64,000 nucleotides of DNA from an uncultured Dysosmobacter sp. (GCA_934636905.1 CAKUBJ010000003.1:7667-71666), one strand, 5' to 3'; positions 51,469-63,884 are shown, counted from the first letter of the stretch. Made by a program: numbers and translations. The notes: generated by a model from the letters alone, not told the origin.

Positions 51469-51536
51469 ATTCTACCAGAAAACCGATGAAAGGACAAGCG
51501 TCCATAGCTGGAATCCTGTCAACCGGCGGTTGACAG
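51469..51536 (-). promoter_or_regulatory. Promoter and dyad operator candidate of the XRE gene
   Basis: Minus-strand TTGTCC (51497-51492), 17-base spacer, TAGAAT (51474-51469). Upstream lies the dyad CTGTCAACC-(3)-GGTTGACAG at 51516-51536, a plausible autoregulatory site. Confidence 0.6.
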
Positions 51537-51540
51537 CCCC

Positions 51541-52059
51541 TTAAAACGCGCACCGCAGGGCATTCAGGTCGTGGGTGACGGCCAGAAACCACAGGGAACA
51601 CACGGCGTCGGCGGTGAAGACCATCAGGCACAGCCATGTGAGGGCAGGCGGCACCCGGAGGGCCAGCGCGGCAATGGCCGGGGCAGCCAGCCCCACCGCT
51701 GGGAACATCAGCAGTCCCCATGCAAGGGAGAAGGGGAGGCAGACCCGCCCCCGGAGGTTTCCGGGAATGCCGGAGTAGTCCCAGAACCGGACGCCCAGTG
51801 CCACCTCTCCCCACCGGTGGTACAGGTACTCCACGGCGGTGGCGGCCAGACTTCCGAAAAGGTATAGCCTCCAGCCTCTCAGCAGGGAGGGCGGCAGCGC
51901 CAGCACCGCCGTCATGCCCAGCCCGTACACGGGGCACAGGGGGAGGAGCAGCAGGCACCGCCGCCGCTGCTGGGGGGCGCGGGTGAGGGCGGCAAACAGC
52001 CGCTCCACACACCAGCCGAGAAAGCTGAAAAGCAGAAAATTCCAGAACCAGACCGCCAT
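51541..52059 (-). CDS. Putative ABC transporter permease (CmpB-like, DUF1113)
   Basis: 172 aa. Start ATG 52059 (MAVWFWNFLLFSFLGWCVERLFAAL) after AAAGGAGGG; FLGWCVE and LYHRWGEVALGVRFWDYSGIPGNLRGRVCLPFSLAWG are hallmarks of the ABC-transporter-permease-like CmpB family. Four to five membrane segments. Function is not proven; no ABC ATPase nearby. A long frame reaching 52683 is only the shadow of the UDG gene. Confidence 0.78.
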   Translation of the reverse strand: MAVWFWNFLLFSFLGWCVERLFAALTRAPQQRRRCLLLLPLCPVYGLGMTAVLALPPSLLRGWRLYLFGSLAATAVEYLYHRWGEVALGVRFWDYSGIPGNLRGRVCLPFSLAWGLLMFPAVGLAAPAIAALALRVPPALTWLCLMVFTADAVCSLWFLAVTHDLNALRCAF

Positions 52060-52209
52060 ACGCCGCCCTCCTTTGCCTACCCGGTCAGTATCGCCGGGAG
52101 TTGGGCGCCTTATGCGCTTGCGCGGCAGAAAGGGCTGTGGTATACTGGAAACCGGAAATTTCGGCGGGAGGCGGATCGCCCCCGCAGTGCGGCGGCACGG
52201 AAAGGCGGG

Positions 52210-52785
52210 ATGAGGATGGCGGACAGCTGGGAAGCCCTGAAGCGGGACTGCATGGACTGCCATGGCTGCGCTCTGGCAGATACGAGAACCAACGTGGTAT
52301 TCGGGGACGGCTGTGAAACGGCGCAGATTCTGTTCATCGGCGAAGGCCCCGGCCAGCACGAGGATGAGCAGGGAGTGCCCTTTGTGGGGGCTGCGGGGCA
52401 GCTGCTGGACGATATGCTGGAAATCATCGGGCTGGATCGCAGCATGGTTTATATTGCCAATGTGGTAAAGTGCCGCCCGCCCCGGAACCGGGATCCCCTG
52501 AACGTGGAGCAGGACGCCTGCATGGGGTATCTGCGGCGGCAGGCGGCACTGCTGAAGCCGAAAATCATCGTCTGTCTGGGGCGCATTGCCGCCAAGGCCA
52601 TCATTAAAGAGGATTTCAGGATCACCCAGGAGCACGGCCAGTGGTTCCAGCGGGGCGGCGTGCAGATGACGGCCATCTACCATCCGGCGGCGCTGCTGCG
52701 GGATGAGCAGAAGCGGCCGGAAACCTTTGTGGATCTGAAGGGGATTCAGGCGAAAATCCGGGAGGTCTGCGGAACGGGACAGTGA
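52210..52785 (+). CDS. Uracil-DNA glycosylase, type 4 (Fe-S)
   Basis: 191 aa. Removes uracil from DNA. N-terminal Cys pair of the 4Fe-4S cluster in CMDCHGCAL, motif 1 GEGPGQHEDEQG, further cluster Cys in VKCRPP and DACMGYL, motif 2 HPAALLRDE. Family-4 rather than family-1 Ung. ATG 52216 is an alternative start. Monocistronic with a strong terminator after. Confidence 0.94.
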   Translation: MRMADSWEALKRDCMDCHGCALADTRTNVVFGDGCETAQILFIGEGPGQHEDEQGVPFVGAAGQLLDDMLEIIGLDRSMVYIANVVKCRPPRNRDPLNVEQDACMGYLRRQAALLKPKIIVCLGRIAAKAIIKEDFRITQEHGQWFQRGGVQMTAIYHPAALLRDEQKRPETFVDLKGIQAKIREVCGTGQ

Positions 52786-52831
52786 CCCGACATTCGTCTT
52801 TTACGAAAAGCGCCGTGAAAAGAACACAGAT

Positions 52832-52868
52832 AAAAACGCCTTGAAAGCATGGCTTTCAAGGCGTTTTT
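52832..52868 (+). terminator. Terminator of the UDG gene
   Basis: AAAAACGCCTTGAAAGC-AT-GGCTTTCAAGGCGTTTTT. Symmetric enough to act in both directions. The 105 bases from here to the glnN stop show nothing more. Confidence 0.92.
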
Positions 52869-52974
52869 CAAGACTTTCGACAGGGAGGTTAAGCGTTCTG
52901 CGGCGGTAAGGCCGGACAGCCGTCAGCGGCTCCGGTGAGGAAGAAACCAGGGGCACTGCCGGCCGGCGCGGGGG

Positions 52975-55074
<2,100 letters not shown>

Positions 55075-55135
55075 AGTGAAGAACTCCTTCCTGAATCCGG
55101 CGGCGGGGCGGAACCCAGCCGGTTTATGATGGAAT

Positions 55136-55180
55136 AAAAAGAAAAATGGCGTCGGGGAGCACACGCTCCAAGACGCCATT
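55136..55180 (-). terminator. Leader terminator of glnN
   Basis: Minus-strand AATGGCGTCTTGGAGC-GTGT-GCTCCCCGACGCCATT followed by TTTTCTTTTT; 14 of 16 positions pair. It begins about ten bases after the predicted start of transcription, 60 bases ahead of the gene. The preceding AAAGGC is also the loop of the P1 hairpin in the divergent leader, but here only a weak stem can form around it. Confidence 0.85.
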
Positions 55181-55196
55181 GCCTTTGATGCTGGGA

Positions 55197-55225
55197 ATTA
55201 TACACGCCGGATTTTCGGTTGTCAA
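55197..55225 (-). promoter_or_regulatory. Consensus promoter of glnN
   Basis: TTGACA (55225-55220), 17-base spacer, TATAAT (55202-55197): a perfect match to the sigma-A consensus. Confidence 0.9.
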
Positions 55226-55254
55226 GCGTCTTTTTCAACTTTTTTCAAAAAAGA

Positions 55255-55283
55255 TTGACAAGGCACCTTTTCCGTGCTAAACT
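55255..55283 (+). promoter_or_regulatory. Promoter of the glutamate synthase cluster
   Basis: TTGACA (55255-55260), 17-base spacer, TAAACT (55278-55283). Predicted start about 55290, leading into the antiterminator/terminator leader. Confidence 0.85.
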
Positions 55284-55302
55284 GCCGGAGTATTCTATAT
55301 TT

Positions 55303-55369
55303 GAATGAGCAAAGGCGTTCATTTTCCGGCAGGGAGCAGGGCTTCCTGTCGGGGAATGGACGCCTTTTT
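55303..55369 (+). promoter_or_regulatory. ANTAR-type antitermination leader of the glt cluster
   Basis: P1 hairpin: GAATGAGC (55303-55310), hexaloop AAAGGC (A1, G4), GTTCATTT (55317-55324), eight pairs with two G-U. The A1/G4 hexaloop is the feature recognised by ANTAR proteins. P1 shares GGCGTTCATTT with a terminator, in which 55314-55333 pairs with 55345-55364 through 20 continuous pairs, then TTTTT (55365-55369). The two folds exclude each other, so P1 acts as antiterminator. The second hairpin lacks a clear A1/G4 hexaloop. Confidence 0.85.
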
Positions 55370-55391
55370 CCATACGGAAAGGGTGAGAACA

Positions 55392-56483
55392 GTGAAAAAA
55401 GAAGGGCAGGTGCGGATTCCCTCCGGGTGCGCCATTTCCGCCGTGATTTCCCGGGAGGGCCGCCCTATGACAGGAGAAAAAATCACAGAGAGCATGGTTC
55501 CCATGCATGACCGCTCCAACGGTCTGGGGGGCGGCTTCGCCGGATACGGCATCTATCCGGAGTATAAGGATTTTTACGCCTTCCATATGTTCTTTGACAC
55601 CCGGGATACCCGCAAGACCTGCGAGGCCCTGCTGAAGGAGGGCTTTGAAATCGTGAAGGCGGAGCACATCCCCATCCGCCGGATTCCGGAAATCACGGAC
55701 GTGCCTCTGATATGGCGGTACTTTCTGGCCCCCATGCGCTCGGTGCTGGAACGCCTCCAGCTGGATGAGGAGGAGTATGTGGTTCGCACGGTGACAAAAA
55801 TCAACGCGGAAATCCCCGGCGCGTATGTCTTTTCCAGCGGGCGGAACATGGGCGCCTTCAAGGCCGTGGGCTTCCCGGAGGATGTGGGGCGTTTCTACCG
55901 GCTGGAGGAGTACGAGGGCTACTGCTGGACGGCTCACGGCCGTTACCCCACCAATACCCCCGGCTGGTGGGGCGGGGCGCATCCCTTCTCCCTGCTGGAG
56001 TGGTCGGTGGTGCACAACGGGGAAATCTCCTCCTACGACGCCAACCGCCGCTGTGTGGAGATGTACGGCTATCGATGCACCCTCCAGACGGACACGGAGG
56101 TAATGGCCTACATTGCAGACTACCTGCTGCGGCGGCAGGGGCTGACGCTGGAGGAAACCGCCTCCGTCATGGCGGCGCCCTTCTGGAGCACCATCCGGAG
56201 CCGGGAACCTCAGGAGGCGGAGCGGCTGGCCTATCTCCGCAGGATGTTCCCCAGTCTCCTGCTGACGGGGCCGTTTTCCATTGTACTGGGCTTTTCCGGC
56301 GGGCTGATGGCGCTGAACGACCGGCTGAAGCTGCGGAGCATGGTGGTGGCGGAAAAGGACGACCGGGTGTTCATCGCCAGCGAGGAGGCCGCTATCCGGG
56401 TCATGGAGCCGGAGGCGGAAAACGTCTGGGCGCCTATGGGCGGCGAACCGGTGATTGTCCGGGTGAGGGAAGGTGCGTACTGA
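55392..56483 (+). CDS. Glutamate synthase, split glutaminase (class II amidotransferase) subunit
   Basis: 363 aa. Releases ammonia from glutamine for the synthase. Start GTG 55392 follows AAAGGGTGAG. The class II nucleophile Cys is not residue 2 but lies in RIPSGCAISAVIS near residue 13, so a short pro-peptide would have to be removed to give an N-terminal Cys. Other motifs: LGGGFAGYGIYPEYKDFYAFHMFF, RYPTNTPGWWGGAHPFSLLEWSVVHNGEISSY and TLQTDTEVMAY. Stop overlaps the next start (TGATG). Layout as in archaeal-type split GltB. Confidence 0.92.
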   Translation: MKKEGQVRIPSGCAISAVISREGRPMTGEKITESMVPMHDRSNGLGGGFAGYGIYPEYKDFYAFHMFFDTRDTRKTCEALLKEGFEIVKAEHIPIRRIPEITDVPLIWRYFLAPMRSVLERLQLDEEEYVVRTVTKINAEIPGAYVFSSGRNMGAFKAVGFPEDVGRFYRLEEYEGYCWTAHGRYPTNTPGWWGGAHPFSLLEWSVVHNGEISSYDANRRCVEMYGYRCTLQTDTEVMAYIADYLLRRQGLTLEETASVMAAPFWSTIRSREPQEAERLAYLRRMFPSLLLTGPFSIVLGFSGGLMALNDRLKLRSMVVAEKDDRVFIASEEAAIRVMEPEAENVWAPMGGEPVIVRVREGAY

Positions 56484-57988
56484 TGAAAGGGTTTTATATT
56501 CCTCCGGAATTTGAGATTGTCCGGAACCCGGGGCGCTGTGTCAACTGCCGAATCTGCGTGGAGCAGTGCCCCAACGGCGTCCACCGGTTTGACGAAAAGC
56601 ACGGGATTATGCTGGCGGATGAGAGCCGGTGCGTGGACTGCCAGCGCTGTGTGGCCTTCTGTCCCACCCATGCGCTGAAAATCACGGAAAGCGGCAATAC
56701 CCTCCGGAAGAGCGCCAACTGGCACGAGGACACCGTGGGGGAAATCTGGAAGCAGGCCGCCTCCGGCGGCGTGCTGCTGTCCTCCATGGGCAGCCCCCGG
56801 GAGTTGACGGTGTACTGGGACAGGCTGCTGCTGAATGCGTCCCAGGTGACAAACCCGCCCATCGACCCCCTGCGGGAGCCGATGGAAACCCGGGTGTTTC
56901 TGGGGAAGCGGCCGGAGGGAATCCGGCGGGACGAAAGCGGGAGCCTTATTACCGATTTGCCGCCCCAGCTGGAACTGTCCATGCCGGTGCTGTTTTCCGC
57001 CATGAGCTACGGCTCCATCAGCTTCAACGCCCATAAGAGCCTTGCCATGGCGGCGCAGGCGCTGGGGGTGTACTACAACACCGGCGAGGGCGGCCTCCAC
57101 GAGGATTTGTACCGCTACGGCGCCAACACCATCACTCAGGTGGCCTCCGGCCGTTTCGGCGTCCACGAGGACTACCTGATGGCCGGCGCGGCCATTGAAA
57201 TCAAAATGGGGCAGGGAGCCAAGCCCGGCATCGGCGGCCACCTGCCGGGCACCAAAATTGTGGGGGATGTGTCCCGCACCCGGATGATCCCGGAAGGCTC
57301 CGACGCCATTTCCCCGGCGCCCCACCACGACATTTACTCCATCGAGGATCTCCGGCAGCTGATTTTCTCCCTGAAGGAGGCCACCGAATATAAAAAGCCC
57401 GTCATTGTCAAGGTGGCGGCGGTGCACAACATTGCGGCCATTGCCAGCGGCATTGCCCGGGGCGGCGCGGACATCATCGCCATTGACGGCTTCCGGGGCG
57501 GCACCGGGGCGGCGCCCACCCGGATCCGGGACAACGTGGGCATTCCCATTGAACTGGCGCTGGCGGCGGTGGATCAGCGGCTCCGGGAGGAGGGCATCCG
57601 GGATCGGGTGTCCCTCATCGCCGGCGGCAGCATCCGCTCCGCTGCCGACGTGGTGAAGGCGGTGGCGCTGGGGGCAGACGCCTGCTATATCGGCACGGCG
57701 GCGCTGATTGCCATGGGCTGCCACCTGTGCCGCAGCTGCCAGAGCGGCCGGTGCGCCTGGGGGATTGCCACCCAGCGGCCGGAATTGGTGCAGCGGCTGG
57801 ATCCGGAGGAGGGCGCGACGCGGCTGGTAAACCTCATGACCGCCTGGAAGCACGAAATCCGGGAGATGATGGGGGGCATGGGCATCAATTCCATTGAAGC
57901 CCTCCGGGGCAACCGCCTGATGCTGCGGGCCGTGGGTCTGACGGACAGGGAATTGGCCGTTCTGGGTGTGGCTCACGCAGGAGAATAG
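56483..57988 (+). CDS. Glutamate synthase, split FMN-binding synthase subunit with ferredoxin domain
   Basis: 501 aa. Start ATG 56483. N-terminal ferredoxin-like region with two 4Fe-4S motifs (CVNCRICVEQCP near 19 and CVDCQRCVAFCP near 52), then the FMN-binding glutamate synthase barrel (about 145-500; PVLFSAMSYGSISFNAHKSLA, GQGAKPGIGGHLPG, SPAPHHDIYSIEDL, FRGGTGAAP). A further Cys set CHLCRSCQSGRC in the barrel matches the 3Fe-4S cluster. The electron donor may be ferredoxin or a separate GltD-like subunit; none is encoded here. Confidence 0.95.
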   Translation: MKGFYIPPEFEIVRNPGRCVNCRICVEQCPNGVHRFDEKHGIMLADESRCVDCQRCVAFCPTHALKITESGNTLRKSANWHEDTVGEIWKQAASGGVLLSSMGSPRELTVYWDRLLLNASQVTNPPIDPLREPMETRVFLGKRPEGIRRDESGSLITDLPPQLELSMPVLFSAMSYGSISFNAHKSLAMAAQALGVYYNTGEGGLHEDLYRYGANTITQVASGRFGVHEDYLMAGAAIEIKMGQGAKPGIGGHLPGTKIVGDVSRTRMIPEGSDAISPAPHHDIYSIEDLRQLIFSLKEATEYKKPVIVKVAAVHNIAAIASGIARGGADIIAIDGFRGGTGAAPTRIRDNVGIPIELALAAVDQRLREEGIRDRVSLIAGGSIRSAADVVKAVALGADACYIGTAALIAMGCHLCRSCQSGRCAWGIATQRPELVQRLDPEEGATRLVNLMTAWKHEIREMMGGMGINSIEALRGNRLMLRAVGLTDRELAVLGVAHAGE

Positions 57989-58052
57989 GTGCGGAAGATG
58001 GAAATTTTTTCTGTTTTACACATTGTAAGACCACCGGGAGGTGTGATATAAC

Positions 58053-58772
58053 ATGGACATTGAGGCAAAAGGACTGGAATACAGGGCGCTGAACGAGGCA
58101 ATCCGGGCAGCGGGGCCGTCCTGCCGGATTACCGGCTGTCTGGGGCAGCGGTTTATCGGCGCGGGGATGACCGGCCGTCAGGTGGAGATTCAGGGTATCC
58201 CCGGCAACGCCCTTGGGGCGTATCTGGGAGGCGGTGCCATCACCGTTTACGGCAACGCGCAGGACGCCGTGGGGGACACCATGAACGACGGCTCCATCGT
58301 CATCCACGGAAACGTGGGGGACACGGCGGGATATGCTATGCGGGGCGGGGAAATCTATGTCCGGGGCAGCGCCGGCTACCGGCTGGGAATCCACATGAAG
58401 GCCTATCGGGACAAGCAGCCGGTGATTGTCATCGGCGGCCGGGTAGGCAGCTTTCCAGGGGAATATCAGGCCGGCGGCACCATTCTGGTGCTGGGTCTGC
58501 ACACGGACGGCAAGCCCATCGCCGGGTATTTCCCCTGCACAGGGCAGCACGGCGGCCGGGTGATTTTCCGGGGGGACGTTTCCGGCATCCGCTTTCCGGA
58601 GCAGGTGACGCCCCATGCCCCCACGGCGGAGGAACTGGCGCTGCTGCGTCCGCTGGTGGAGCGGTGGTGCGCCCTGTTCGGCGGTGACGCGGAGGCGCTG
58701 ATGAACAGCCCCTTCACCGTGGTCACGCCGGACAGCAGGAACCCCTACCGGCAGATGTATGCGGCCAACTGA
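58053..58772 (+). CDS. Glutamate synthase, split GXGXG (alpha) subunit
   Basis: 239 aa, the right-handed beta-helix GXGXG domain of glutamate synthase, as separate chain: GALGAYLGGGAITVYGNAQDAVGDTMNDGSIVIHGNVGDTAGYAMRGGEIYVRGS is a run of its repeats. Start ATG 58053 after ACCGGGAGGTG. The 64-base gap from the FMN subunit has no terminator, so it is the same transcript. Completes the three-part GltB of the cluster. Confidence 0.94.
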   Translation: MDIEAKGLEYRALNEAIRAAGPSCRITGCLGQRFIGAGMTGRQVEIQGIPGNALGAYLGGGAITVYGNAQDAVGDTMNDGSIVIHGNVGDTAGYAMRGGEIYVRGSAGYRLGIHMKAYRDKQPVIVIGGRVGSFPGEYQAGGTILVLGLHTDGKPIAGYFPCTGQHGGRVIFRGDVSGIRFPEQVTPHAPTAEELALLRPLVERWCALFGGDAEALMNSPFTVVTPDSRNPYRQMYAAN

Positions 58773-58796
58773 CAAATTACGAAAGGCGGGAGCACA

Positions 58797-60017
58797 ATGC
58801 GGTATTCCGCGGAAGAAATCAGACAGTATGCGGCAGAGGAGGACGTGAAGTTCATCCGGATGGCCTTCTGTGATGTGGAGGGCCGCCAGAAGAACATTGC
58901 CATCATGCCCTCGGAGCTGGATCGGGCGTTCCGGTACGGCATTGCCATTGACGGCTCCGCCATTCCCGGCTTCGGCGGGGAGGTGCACTCCGACCTGCTG
59001 CTGCACCCGGATCCCGGCACCCTGTGCGTGCTGCCGTGGCGTCCGGAGCATGGCAGGGTGGTGCGGATGTTCTGCTCCGTGACCCGCCCCGGCGGGCAGG
59101 TCATTGAGGCGGACACCCGGAGCCTGCTGCAAAGGGCAGTGGGGGATGCAAAGGCGGCGGGGCTGACCTTCGCCTTCGGCACGGAGATGGAGTTTTACCT
59201 GTTCCGCCGGGACGAGGAGGGGAAGCCCACCCGGATTCCCTACGACAATGCCGGGTATATGGACGTCGCACCGGCCGACAAAGGGGAGAATGTCCGCCGG
59301 GAGGTGTGCCTGACGCTGGAGCGTATGGGCATCCGCCCGGAAAGTTCCCACCACGAAGAAGGGCCGGGGCAGAACGAAATTGACTTCCGCTACGCGGATC
59401 CCGTCACGGCGGCGGATAACGCCGTGACCTTCCGGGCGGTGGTGGAGGCTGTGGCGGCGCAGAACGGACTGTATGCAGATTTCACCCCCAAGCCCCTGAA
59501 AGATAAGGCGGGCAGCGGGATGCACATCAATTTTTCCGTTACCCATGTGGAAAAGAAGGATGTGATGCCTGCCGCCATTGCCGGCATTCTGACCCGTATC
59601 CGGGAGATGACGGTGTTTCTGAACCCGGCGGAGGAATCCTACCGCCGCTTCGGCAGCTGCAAGGCGCCCGGGTATGTGTCATGGTCTGCGGAAAACCGCT
59701 CCCAGCTGATTCGGGTGCCGGCGGCGGAAGGGGAGTACCGCCGGGCGGAGCTGCGCTCACCGGATTCCCTGTGCAACCCCTATCTGGCCTTTGCCCTGCT
59801 GATCCGGGCGGCCATGGAGGGGATTGCCCGGGATCTGCAGCTGCCTCCGGCGGCGGATCTGAACCTGTACACCGCGCCGGAGGAAATCCGCGCCGGGTAC
59901 CGGCAGCTGCCGGAAAGTCTGACGGCTGCGGCCAATGCCGCCGCTGCCAGCGGCTTCATTGCCGCCAGCCTGCCGGAGACGGTGATCCGCCATTTCACCC
60001 GCAGAACTGCGGAGTAA
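58797..60017 (+). CDS. glnA: Glutamine synthetase type I (short form)
   Basis: 406 aa, about 35 residues shorter than the usual 440. Signature segments: FAFGTEMEFYLF, HHEEGPGQNEIDFRY, AGSGMHINFSV, RRFGSCKAPGYVSWSAENRSQLIRVP and RRAELRSPD. The N-terminal beta-grasp part is brief (DVEGRQKNIAIM). It follows the glutamate synthase genes by 24 bases and precedes the ANTAR gene, so it is expected to make glutamine for them. Whether it is a full-rate GS or a related gamma-glutamyl ligase cannot be told from sequence alone. Confidence 0.88.
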   Translation: MRYSAEEIRQYAAEEDVKFIRMAFCDVEGRQKNIAIMPSELDRAFRYGIAIDGSAIPGFGGEVHSDLLLHPDPGTLCVLPWRPEHGRVVRMFCSVTRPGGQVIEADTRSLLQRAVGDAKAAGLTFAFGTEMEFYLFRRDEEGKPTRIPYDNAGYMDVAPADKGENVRREVCLTLERMGIRPESSHHEEGPGQNEIDFRYADPVTAADNAVTFRAVVEAVAAQNGLYADFTPKPLKDKAGSGMHINFSVTHVEKKDVMPAAIAGILTRIREMTVFLNPAEESYRRFGSCKAPGYVSWSAENRSQLIRVPAAEGEYRRAELRSPDSLCNPYLAFALLIRAAMEGIARDLQLPPAADLNLYTAPEEIRAGYRQLPESLTAAANAAAASGFIAASLPETVIRHFTRRTAE

Positions 60018-60065
60018 TCCCCGCCCGGTGCGGAAAAGTTCATGCAGAAGAGAGGAGGAAGCCCT

Positions 60066-60647
60066 ATGGAACCGGAGCGCAGGTACAGTGTTCTGGCGGT
60101 GTCCTCCTCTCATTCTTTTAATGACTCCATACGCGGCCTCCTGCCGGAGAGCCGCTATTTCCCTGTTACGGTGCTGAAGGATGCCGCCAGTGCCCGCCGG
60201 GCGCTGCTGGAATACGGCAGTGATCTGGTGATTATCAACGCGCCCCTGCCGGATGAGCCGGGGATCCGGCTGGCCATGGACGTCTGTGAGCGCAGCAGCG
60301 CCGGGGTTCTTCTGATGGTGAAGGCGGAGCACTACCCGGACATTGAGGCCGCGGCGGCGCCCCGGGGAATCCTGACGCTGTCCAAGCCCACCACCTCCCA
60401 GCTGTTTGCCCAGTCTGTCCGGATGCTCTGCATCACCCGGGAGCGGCTGCGGAGCATGGAGGAAAAAACCGCCACCATCGAGGAAAAAATGGAGGAGATC
60501 CGGCTGGTAAACCGGGCAAAATGGCTTTTGATTGAGGAACTGAAAATGACGGAGCAGGAGGCGCACCGCTACATTGAAAAGCAGGCCATGGATCGCTGCG
60601 TGACAAAGCGGACGGTGGCGGAGCAGATCCTGTCAACCTACAAATAG
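60066..60647 (+). CDS. ANTAR-domain RNA-binding antitermination regulator
   Basis: 193 aa. ATG 60066 follows GAGAGGAGG. Residues about 8-125 fold as a receiver, but the usual acidic pocket is replaced (SVLAVSSSHSFND) and the phosphoacceptor position is Asn in LVIINAPLPDE; the Lys remains in LTLSKPTTSQ. A coiled coil (ERLRSMEEKTATIEEKMEEI) leads to the ANTAR domain (about 138-193: RAKWLLIEELKMTEQEAHRYIEKQAMDRC). Such proteins bind paired hexaloop hairpins to prevent termination. Last gene of the glt/glnA unit, and the leader at 55303-55369 is a fitting target. Confidence 0.93.
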   Translation: MEPERRYSVLAVSSSHSFNDSIRGLLPESRYFPVTVLKDAASARRALLEYGSDLVIINAPLPDEPGIRLAMDVCERSSAGVLLMVKAEHYPDIEAAAAPRGILTLSKPTTSQLFAQSVRMLCITRERLRSMEEKTATIEEKMEEIRLVNRAKWLLIEELKMTEQEAHRYIEKQAMDRCVTKRTVAEQILSTYK

Positions 60648-60659
60648 AGGAAATTTTGA

Positions 60660-62313
<1,654 letters not shown>

Positions 62314-62342
62314 GGAACCAACATCAGATTGAGGAGGACCCT

Positions 62343-63884
62343 ATGGCTTCACAAATGATTCTGGTTCTTGACTTCGGCGGACAGTACAATCAGCTGATTG
62401 CCCGGCGCGTCCGGGAGTGCAATGTGTACTGCGAGGTCAAGCCCTATACCACCCCGCTGGCGGACATCAAGGCGATGAACCCCATCGGCATCATCTTTAC
62501 CGGCGGCCCCAACAGCGTGTACGACCCCGCTTCCCCTCAGGCCGATCCGGAGATTTTCAGGCTGGGGATTCCCATCCTCGGCATCTGCTACGGCTGCCAG
62601 CTGCTGGCTCACAATCTGGGAGGCCGGGTAGTGGCGGCCACGGAGGATTCTGCCCGGGAATACGGCAAGACGGAAACGTATTTCAACACGGACTGCAAAC
62701 TCTTCAAGGGACTGCCTGCCGATGGCATTTCCTGGATGAGCCACGGCGACTACATGGAGAAGGTGCCGGAGGGCTTTGAACTGGTGGCGCACTCCGATGC
62801 CTGCCCCAACGTGGCCATCTGCGACGAGAGCCGGGGCTTTTACGGCGTGCAGTTCCACCCGGAGGTAAACCACACCCAGCACGGCACCGACATGATCCGC
62901 AACTTCCTCTATGAGGTCTGCGGCGCCAGAGGCGAGTGGACCATGGGGGATTACAAGAACACCGCCATCCGCCAGATCCGGGAGAAGGTGGGAGACGGCA
63001 AGGTGCTGCTGGCCCTGTCCGGCGGCGTGGATTCCTCCGTAGCGGCGGCGCTGGTGGCGGAAGCCGTAGGCAGCCAGCTGACCTGCGTGTTTGTGGATCA
63101 CGGCCTTATGCGCCTCAACGAGGGCGACGAGGTGGAGGAAGCCTTCAAGAAGTGGGACATCCACTTCGTCCGCGCCAACGCCGAGGAACTGTTTCTGGGC
63201 AAGCTGGCCGGCGTGACGGAGCCGGAGCGCAAGCGGAAGATCATCGGCGAGGAGTTCATCCGGGTCTTTGAGGCGGAGGCCAAGAAGATCGGACAGGTGG
63301 ATTATCTGGTGCAGGGCACCATCTACCCCGATGTCATCGAGTCCGGTGCCGGCAACGCCGCCGTCATCAAGAGCCATCATAACGTAGGCGGCCTGCCGGA
63401 CTATGTGGATTTCAAGGAGATTATCGAGCCTCTGCGGATGCTCTTCAAGGATGAGGTGCGCCAGCTGGGGCGTGAACTGGGTCTGCCGGAGTATCTGGTG
63501 ATGCGCCAGCCTTTCCCCGGCCCCGGGCTTGCCATCCGCGTCATCGGCGAAATTACCAGAGAGAAGCTGGATACCCTGCGGCTGGCGGACTTCATCTTCC
63601 GGGACGAGATTGCTAAAGCGCATCTGGAGGGCACCATGAACCAGTACTTCGCGGTGCTGACCAATATGCGCTCCGTGGGCGTCCAGGGCGACGGGCGGAC
63701 GTATGACTATACGCTGGCGCTGCGCTCCGTGACCACGACGGACTTCATGACCGCCGACTGGACGCGGATTCCGTATGACGTGCTGGATCGGGTGTCCGTG
63801 CGGATCGTCAATGAAGTGCCTCATATCAACCGGATTGTCTATGATATTACCTCCAAACCCCCTGCGACCATTGAGTGGGAATAA
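62343..63884 (+). CDS. guaA: GMP synthase (glutamine-hydrolysing)
   Basis: 513 aa. ATG 62343 ([26 protein letters not shown]) follows GAGGAGG. Glutaminase part (about 1-195) with nucleophile Cys in LGICYGCQL and HPEV; ATP pyrophosphatase P-loop LSGGVDSSV near residue 227; dimerisation domain ends in the conserved TIEWE. Makes GMP from XMP. Its 3' end is a known integration target for mobile elements in Firmicutes, see 63873-64000. Confidence 0.98.
   Translation: MASQMILVLDFGGQYNQLIARRVRECNVYCEVKPYTTPLADIKAMNPIGIIFTGGPNSVYDPASPQADPEIFRLGIPILGICYGCQLLAHNLGGRVVAATEDSAREYGKTETYFNTDCKLFKGLPADGISWMSHGDYMEKVPEGFELVAHSDACPNVAICDESRGFYGVQFHPEVNHTQHGTDMIRNFLYEVCGARGEWTMGDYKNTAIRQIREKVGDGKVLLALSGGVDSSVAAALVAEAVGSQLTCVFVDHGLMRLNEGDEVEEAFKKWDIHFVRANAEELFLGKLAGVTEPERKRKIIGEEFIRVFEAEAKKIGQVDYLVQGTIYPDVIESGAGNAAVIKSHHNVGGLPDYVDFKEIIEPLRMLFKDEVRQLGRELGLPEYLVMRQPFPGPGLAIRVIGEITREKLDTLRLADFIFRDEIAKAHLEGTMNQYFAVLTNMRSVGVQGDGRTYDYTLALRSVTTTDFMTADWTRIPYDVLDRVSVRIVNEVPHINRIVYDITSKPPATIEWE

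Noticed and set aside
51541-52683. 380-residue minus-strand frame covering the CmpB-like gene and the UDG region
   Set aside because: Only the part after ATG 52059 has an RBS and family features; the rest is the shadow of UDG.
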